From: Candidatus Rokuibacteriota bacterium
GTDB taxonomy: Bacteria > Methylomirabilota > Methylomirabilia > Rokubacteriales > CSP1-6
DNA length: 44,122 nt
Direction: 5' to 3'
NCBI GenBank assembly: GCA_016179875.1
Contig: JACPCH010000031.1
Span: 1-44,122 of the forward strand
Under the pieces are notes generated by a model, which worked only from the letters and a program-made list of their open reading frames with translations, ran no database searches and had not been told where the DNA came from. A program made the position numbers and the translations under genes. This document shows, one piece after another, positions 41,465-44,122 of this stretch (its first letter is position 1; each line of letters opens with the position of its first letter).

Positions 41465-42953
41465 TCTGCGCGAGGGCGCGCTCGAGCTCGGCGCGCGCCG
41501 CGGCGAGCGGGGCCTGGCGCGCCTCGAGCCGCGCGCGATCGGCCGCGACCTGGCTCGCCGCCCGCCCGATTGCCTCGCGCACCGTGTCGGGCGCGGGACC
41601 GCCGAGGTGGCGCCGGCGGCCGACGCTGGCCTCGGGATCGAGCGCGTCGCGCACCGTGGCCTCGTCGAGCGCAATCGGCCGCCCGGCTCGCGCGCCGGCC
41701 ACGGCGTTGACCCGGTCGGCGTGGATCGACTCCGGGCCGTGGCCGACGTCCACCGCCTCCCGCACCAGGACCGCGCAGATCTCGTGCGCCACCCGGAAGG
41801 GCAGGTCACATTCGCGGACGAGGGCGTCGGCGAGGTCGGTGACGGTGGAGAAATCCGCGGCGGCGCGGGCCCGGCCGACGTCGGGACGGAAGCTGATCGC
41901 GTCGAGGACGGCCGTGATGAGGGCGAGCATCACGCCGAGCGCCCGCTCGGCCTCCCCGAGCGGCGCCACCACTTCCACCGAGGTGTCGCGCGAGTGCATG
42001 AAGTGGGTGCCCTTGGTCGCCGTCAGCGCCGCCGCCAGCGCGCCCACCACCGCGCCCGCCCGCCCCTTGACGTGCTCGATCGCCGCCGCGTTCTTCTTCT
42101 GCGGCATGATGCTGCTGGCGATGGCGACCGCCCCGCTCACGTCCGCGTAGCCCAGCTCGGTGGAGGACCAGAGGTAGAGGTCCTCGGCCAGGCGCGCGAG
42201 CATCAGCGCGAGCCCCGCGAAGCCGCTCAGGATCTCGAGCACGTAGTCGCGCGAGGCCACCGCGTCGAGCGCGTTGGCCAGGGGGCGGGCGAAGCCGAGG
42301 AGCCGGGCCATGAGCTCGCGGTCGATCGAGAAGGACGTGCCGGCCAGGGCGCCGGCGCCCAGCGGGCACAGGTCGACGCGCGCGTGGGCATCCCAGAGCC
42401 GCTCCCAGTCCCGCGCGACCGCCCGCTCCACGCCGGCGAGGTAGAACCCGATGGTGATCGGCTGCGCCGGCTGGAGGTGCGTGTAGCCCGGGATGATCGT
42501 CTCCGCGTGCCGGCCGGCCAGCGCCAGGAGGCGCTCGCGGAGGTCGAGGATCGACGCCGCGGTCCACCCGAGCAGCGCGCGCGCGTTCATGCGCGCCACC
42601 GTGGCCCCGAGATCGTTCCGGCTCCGGCCGAGGTGTATGCGCCCGGCCGCGTCCTCGCCCACCGCCTCCCGCACCGCGAATTCCAGATTCGCATAGAGGT
42701 CCTCGCGGGCAGGGTCGAGCCGTTCGGGAGCGAGGCCCTCGCGCTCGATCCGGCGCAGCGCGCTCCCAACCAGCCGCGCCGCCTCCGGCTGGATCAGCCC
42801 CTGCCGGTGCAGCATGACCAGGTGGGCCTTGCTCGCGTCGATCAGGGCGCCGAGCGACGATGCCGCATCGGCGACGAGGCGCGGCCCGAGCACGGTGTCG
42901 ATGAACGCCTGACCAAGGGCCTCCCGCACGCGCTCACGCACGGCGGCTATCAT
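41451..42953 (-). CDS. argH: Argininosuccinate-lyase-like enzyme (fumarase/aspartase superfamily)
   Basis: A 500-residue lyase on the minus strand. ATG at 42953-42951 gives MIAAVRERVREALGQAF; in-frame sequence further upstream is not family-like. Superfamily regions are seen as HLGRSRNDLGATVARMNARA (C-terminal of region C1), GYTHLQPAQPITIGFYLAG (catalytic Thr-His) and the signature loop ASSIMPQKKNAAAIEHVKG with the catalytic serine. These fit argininosuccinate lyase best. Other arginine-biosynthesis genes are absent here, so it may be a second copy used to eliminate fumarate or a similar acid from a catabolic intermediate. It overlaps the last hydroxylase gene tail to tail and is transcribed separately. 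Confidence 0.85.
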   Translation of the reverse strand: MIAAVRERVREALGQAFIDTVLGPRLVADAASSLGALIDASKAHLVMLHRQGLIQPEAARLVGSALRRIEREGLAPERLDPAREDLYANLEFAVREAVGEDAAGRIHLGRSRNDLGATVARMNARALLGWTAASILDLRERLLALAGRHAETIIPGYTHLQPAQPITIGFYLAGVERAVARDWERLWDAHARVDLCPLGAGALAGTSFSIDRELMARLLGFARPLANALDAVASRDYVLEILSGFAGLALMLARLAEDLYLWSSTELGYADVSGAVAIASSIMPQKKNAAAIEHVKGRAGAVVGALAAALTATKGTHFMHSRDTSVEVVAPLGEAERALGVMLALITAVLDAISFRPDVGRARAAADFSTVTDLADALVRECDLPFRVAHEICAVLVREAVDVGHGPESIHADRVNAVAGARAGRPIALDEATVRDALDPEASVGRRRHLGGPAPDTVREAIGRAASQVAADRARLEARQAPLAAARAELERALAQIIGD

Positions 42954-43025
42954 AACCGCGATCCGATTGCTCAGGTCGCGCCCCCCCTTGACACGGCCCC
43001 ACACCGGCCAGGACGGTGCGCCACG

Positions 43026-43176
43026 ATGATTCCGGCCGCCTTCGAATATCACGCTCCGGGTTCGATCGGCGAGGCGACCGCGCTGCTGGCGAGGCTCGGT
43101 GAAGACGCCAAGGTCCTCTCGGGAACTCCGTCTCGCCGGCCCGCGCGACCTCGTCGACATCAACCGGATTCCTGGC
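43026..43176 (+). pseudogene. Broken fifth hydroxylase FAD-subunit gene (N-terminal scrap)
   Basis: ATG 43026 begins MIPAAFEYHAPGSIGEATAL and continues LGEDAKVLSG, the opening of a CoxM-like FAD subunit. At about 43120 the expected GGQSL...P FAD motif is missing: about 30 bases are deleted, and the next part, LRLAGPRDLVDINRIPG, continues in a different frame. From about 43176 homology ends. The gene therefore lacks its FAD loop, is frameshifted and has lost more than four-fifths of its length. It lies divergent to the lyase gene and is evidence of an older, larger hydroxylase array. Confidence 0.75.
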
Positions 43177-43443
43177 CATCTTGTCAAACGGCCTTTTTCC
43201 TGCTCGCGGCGGCTCTCAGGCGTCGGCACCGCCGTGGTCCGTGCGTCGCTCGCGCTCGGGAGCGTGACCTCCGGAGTTGCGCTTCGAGCGCCGGCGCGTC
43301 GATGCAGGTGGACGCGGAGTGCCGCCTGGTGCCGCTTGGTCAGAGGAGAATCGGCCAAATTACCGGGATTTTGAGTGGGCGGTTCTTTGGACGAATGGTC
43401 TATCTTGTGCGGTGGGGCGCGAGAGGCCCCCGGGGAGGATCGC
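43177..43443 (+). other. Non-coding gap with right copy of the dispersed repeat
   Basis: No recognisable protein is encoded here. The stretch holds the right repeat copy (43298-43385). The last 15 bases include GGGGAGGATCGC, the ribosome site of the next gene. No convincing promoter hexamers or terminator were found. Confidence 0.5.
43298..43385 (+). repeat. Dispersed repeat, right copy
   Basis: Core 43307-43338 matches 3503-3534 at 30 of 32 positions (only two adjacent bases differ), in direct orientation. Weaker similarity continues for about 45 bases to the right. It directly follows the broken hydroxylase gene, as the left copy follows a set of broken genes. Confidence 0.6.
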
Positions 43444-44122
43444 ATGGACCGTCGAGGGTTTCTCTTCACCGGGCTGGCGCTCGCGGGCCGGCCGCGCGAG
43501 GCGAGGGGGCAGGCGGACCCGAGCCGCCGCCCGCTGAAGATCGGGATGGTCGGCGCCGGACGGGAGGGCGGCGCGCTCGGCACGCTGTTCGTCAAGGCCG
43601 GCCACCCGGTGTTGTTCTCGTCGCGCCATCCTGAGCGGCTGAAAGATCTCGTCGCCGGCCTCGGGCCGCTCGCGCAGGCCGGCACGGTCGAGCAGGCGAT
43701 CGCCTTCGGCGACGTCGTGGCGATCGTCGTTCCCTACACCGCGATCGAGGGGATCGGCAAGGCTCATGCGAGCGCCCTCGCCGCGAAGGTGCTGGTGATG
43801 GACGTGAGCAATCCGATCGCGCGGCGCGACGGCAACGAAATCGTCAAATGGGTCGCCGAGCAAGGGGGGGCCGGGCTGGCATCGTCCAGGTTGCTGCCGG
43901 GCGCGCGCATCGTCCGCGCGTTCAACGCGATCGGCTCTGGAAGGCTGGCCGCGCTTGCGCATCGGGCGGGCGACCCGGTCGGCGTGCCGATCGCGGGAGA
44001 CGACCCGAAGGCGATCGCGGTCGCCGAGAATCTCATTCGCGGGATCGGGTTCGAGCCCGTGCTCGTCGGCGGGCTGGCCATGGGCAAGCACCTGGTGCCC
44101 GGAACGCCGCTCGGAGGCGAGC
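43444..44122 (+). CDS. F420-dependent NADP-oxidoreductase-like protein with Tat-like leader (partial)
   Basis: An open frame from ATG 43444 (GGGGAGG upstream) to the window edge, 226 residues so far. The N-terminus MDRRGFLFTGLALAG has the twin-arginine pattern R-R-x-F-L before a hydrophobic stretch, suggesting export through Tat; the hydrophobic core is short and the usual A-x-A site is unclear. A Rossmann fold follows: KIGMVGAGREGGALGTLFVKAGH, SSRHPERLKDLV, GDVVAIVVPYTAI, VLVMDVSNPI and VRAFNAIGSG. This is the NADP-oxidoreductase/F420-dependent family (also pyrroline-carboxylate-reductase-like). A periplasmic enzyme of this type using a nicotinamide or deazaflavin cofactor would be unusual. 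The C-terminus is outside the window. Confidence 0.82.
   Translation, partial: MDRRGFLFTGLALAGRPREARGQADPSRRPLKIGMVGAGREGGALGTLFVKAGHPVLFSSRHPERLKDLVAGLGPLAQAGTVEQAIAFGDVVAIVVPYTAIEGIGKAHASALAAKVLVMDVSNPIARRDGNEIVKWVAEQGGAGLASSRLLPGARIVRAFNAIGSGRLAALAHRAGDPVGVPIAGDDPKAIAVAENLIRGIGFEPVLVGGLAMGKHLVPGTPLGGE

Noticed and set aside
42954..43685. N-terminal extension of the minus-strand lyase to about 43685
   Set aside because: The extra 244 codons are antisense to the pseudogene, the repeat and the F420-like gene and show no family similarity; ATG 42953 gives a normal-length protein.

Overview
The window is a very GC-rich stretch of bacterial chromosome. The mix of genes (repeated trimeric molybdenum hydroxylases, many Liv-type ABC importers, GTG/TTG starts, ATGA stop/start overlaps, LLM flavoproteins, a split B12-dependent mutase) resembles uncultivated soil and sediment lineages such as Candidatus Rokubacteria/Methylomirabilota. 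That placement is inference from gene content; no rRNA or other marker gene is present.

Layout. (1) 2-1873: the 3' end of a superfamily 1 helicase and an intact helical-repeat protein of unknown function. (2) 1874-4140: a graveyard with an AbiEi-type antitoxin N-terminal remnant, an amidase C-terminal third joined to a piece of an MFS transporter on the minus strand, a J-domain-like fragment, a dispersed repeat and a decayed IS4-type transposase. (3) 4146-41464: about 37 kb with every gene on the plus strand and mostly overlapping or nearly abutting ends. It opens with a GntR/HutC regulator behind an AT-rich promoter-like island. It holds Liv importer 1, hydroxylase set 1 (M-S-L plus a CoxG-like protein), a class III CoA-transferase, a two-subunit B12-dependent acyl-CoA mutase, hydroxylase M and S subunits 2, a hydantoinase, Liv importer 2, hydroxylase L subunit 2, a carboxymuconolactone-decarboxylase-like protein, a cytosine-deaminase-like amidohydrolase, two tandem LLM flavoproteins, a NitT/TauT-type importer with two binding proteins, an ACMSD-like amidohydrolase, and a final L-M-S-L hydroxylase cluster with two different large subunits around one M/S pair. 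(4) 41451-42953: an argininosuccinate-lyase-like gene on the minus strand, overlapping the last hydroxylase gene tail to tail. (5) 42954-44122: a broken fifth hydroxylase M gene, a second copy of the dispersed repeat, and the start of an F420-dependent NADP-oxidoreductase-like gene with a Tat-like leader.

How the genes may work together (inference). Three ABC importers would bring in related small organic compounds. Molybdenum hydroxylases would hydroxylate ring or activated carbons. The hydantoinase, the cytosine-deaminase-like and the ACMSD-like amidohydrolases would open or trim cyclic amides, amidines or carboxylated intermediates. LLM flavoproteins could supply further oxidations. The CoA-transferase and B12 mutase would convert the resulting acid to a central acyl-CoA. 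This looks like an inducible catabolic island for N-heterocyclic or cyclic-amide compounds, but no substrate can be named from sequence. None of the four large subunits carries the CO-dehydrogenase AYxCSFR loop. Two direct copies of an imperfect repeat about 39.8 kb apart (3503 and 43307) bracket the cluster and may mark how it was acquired.
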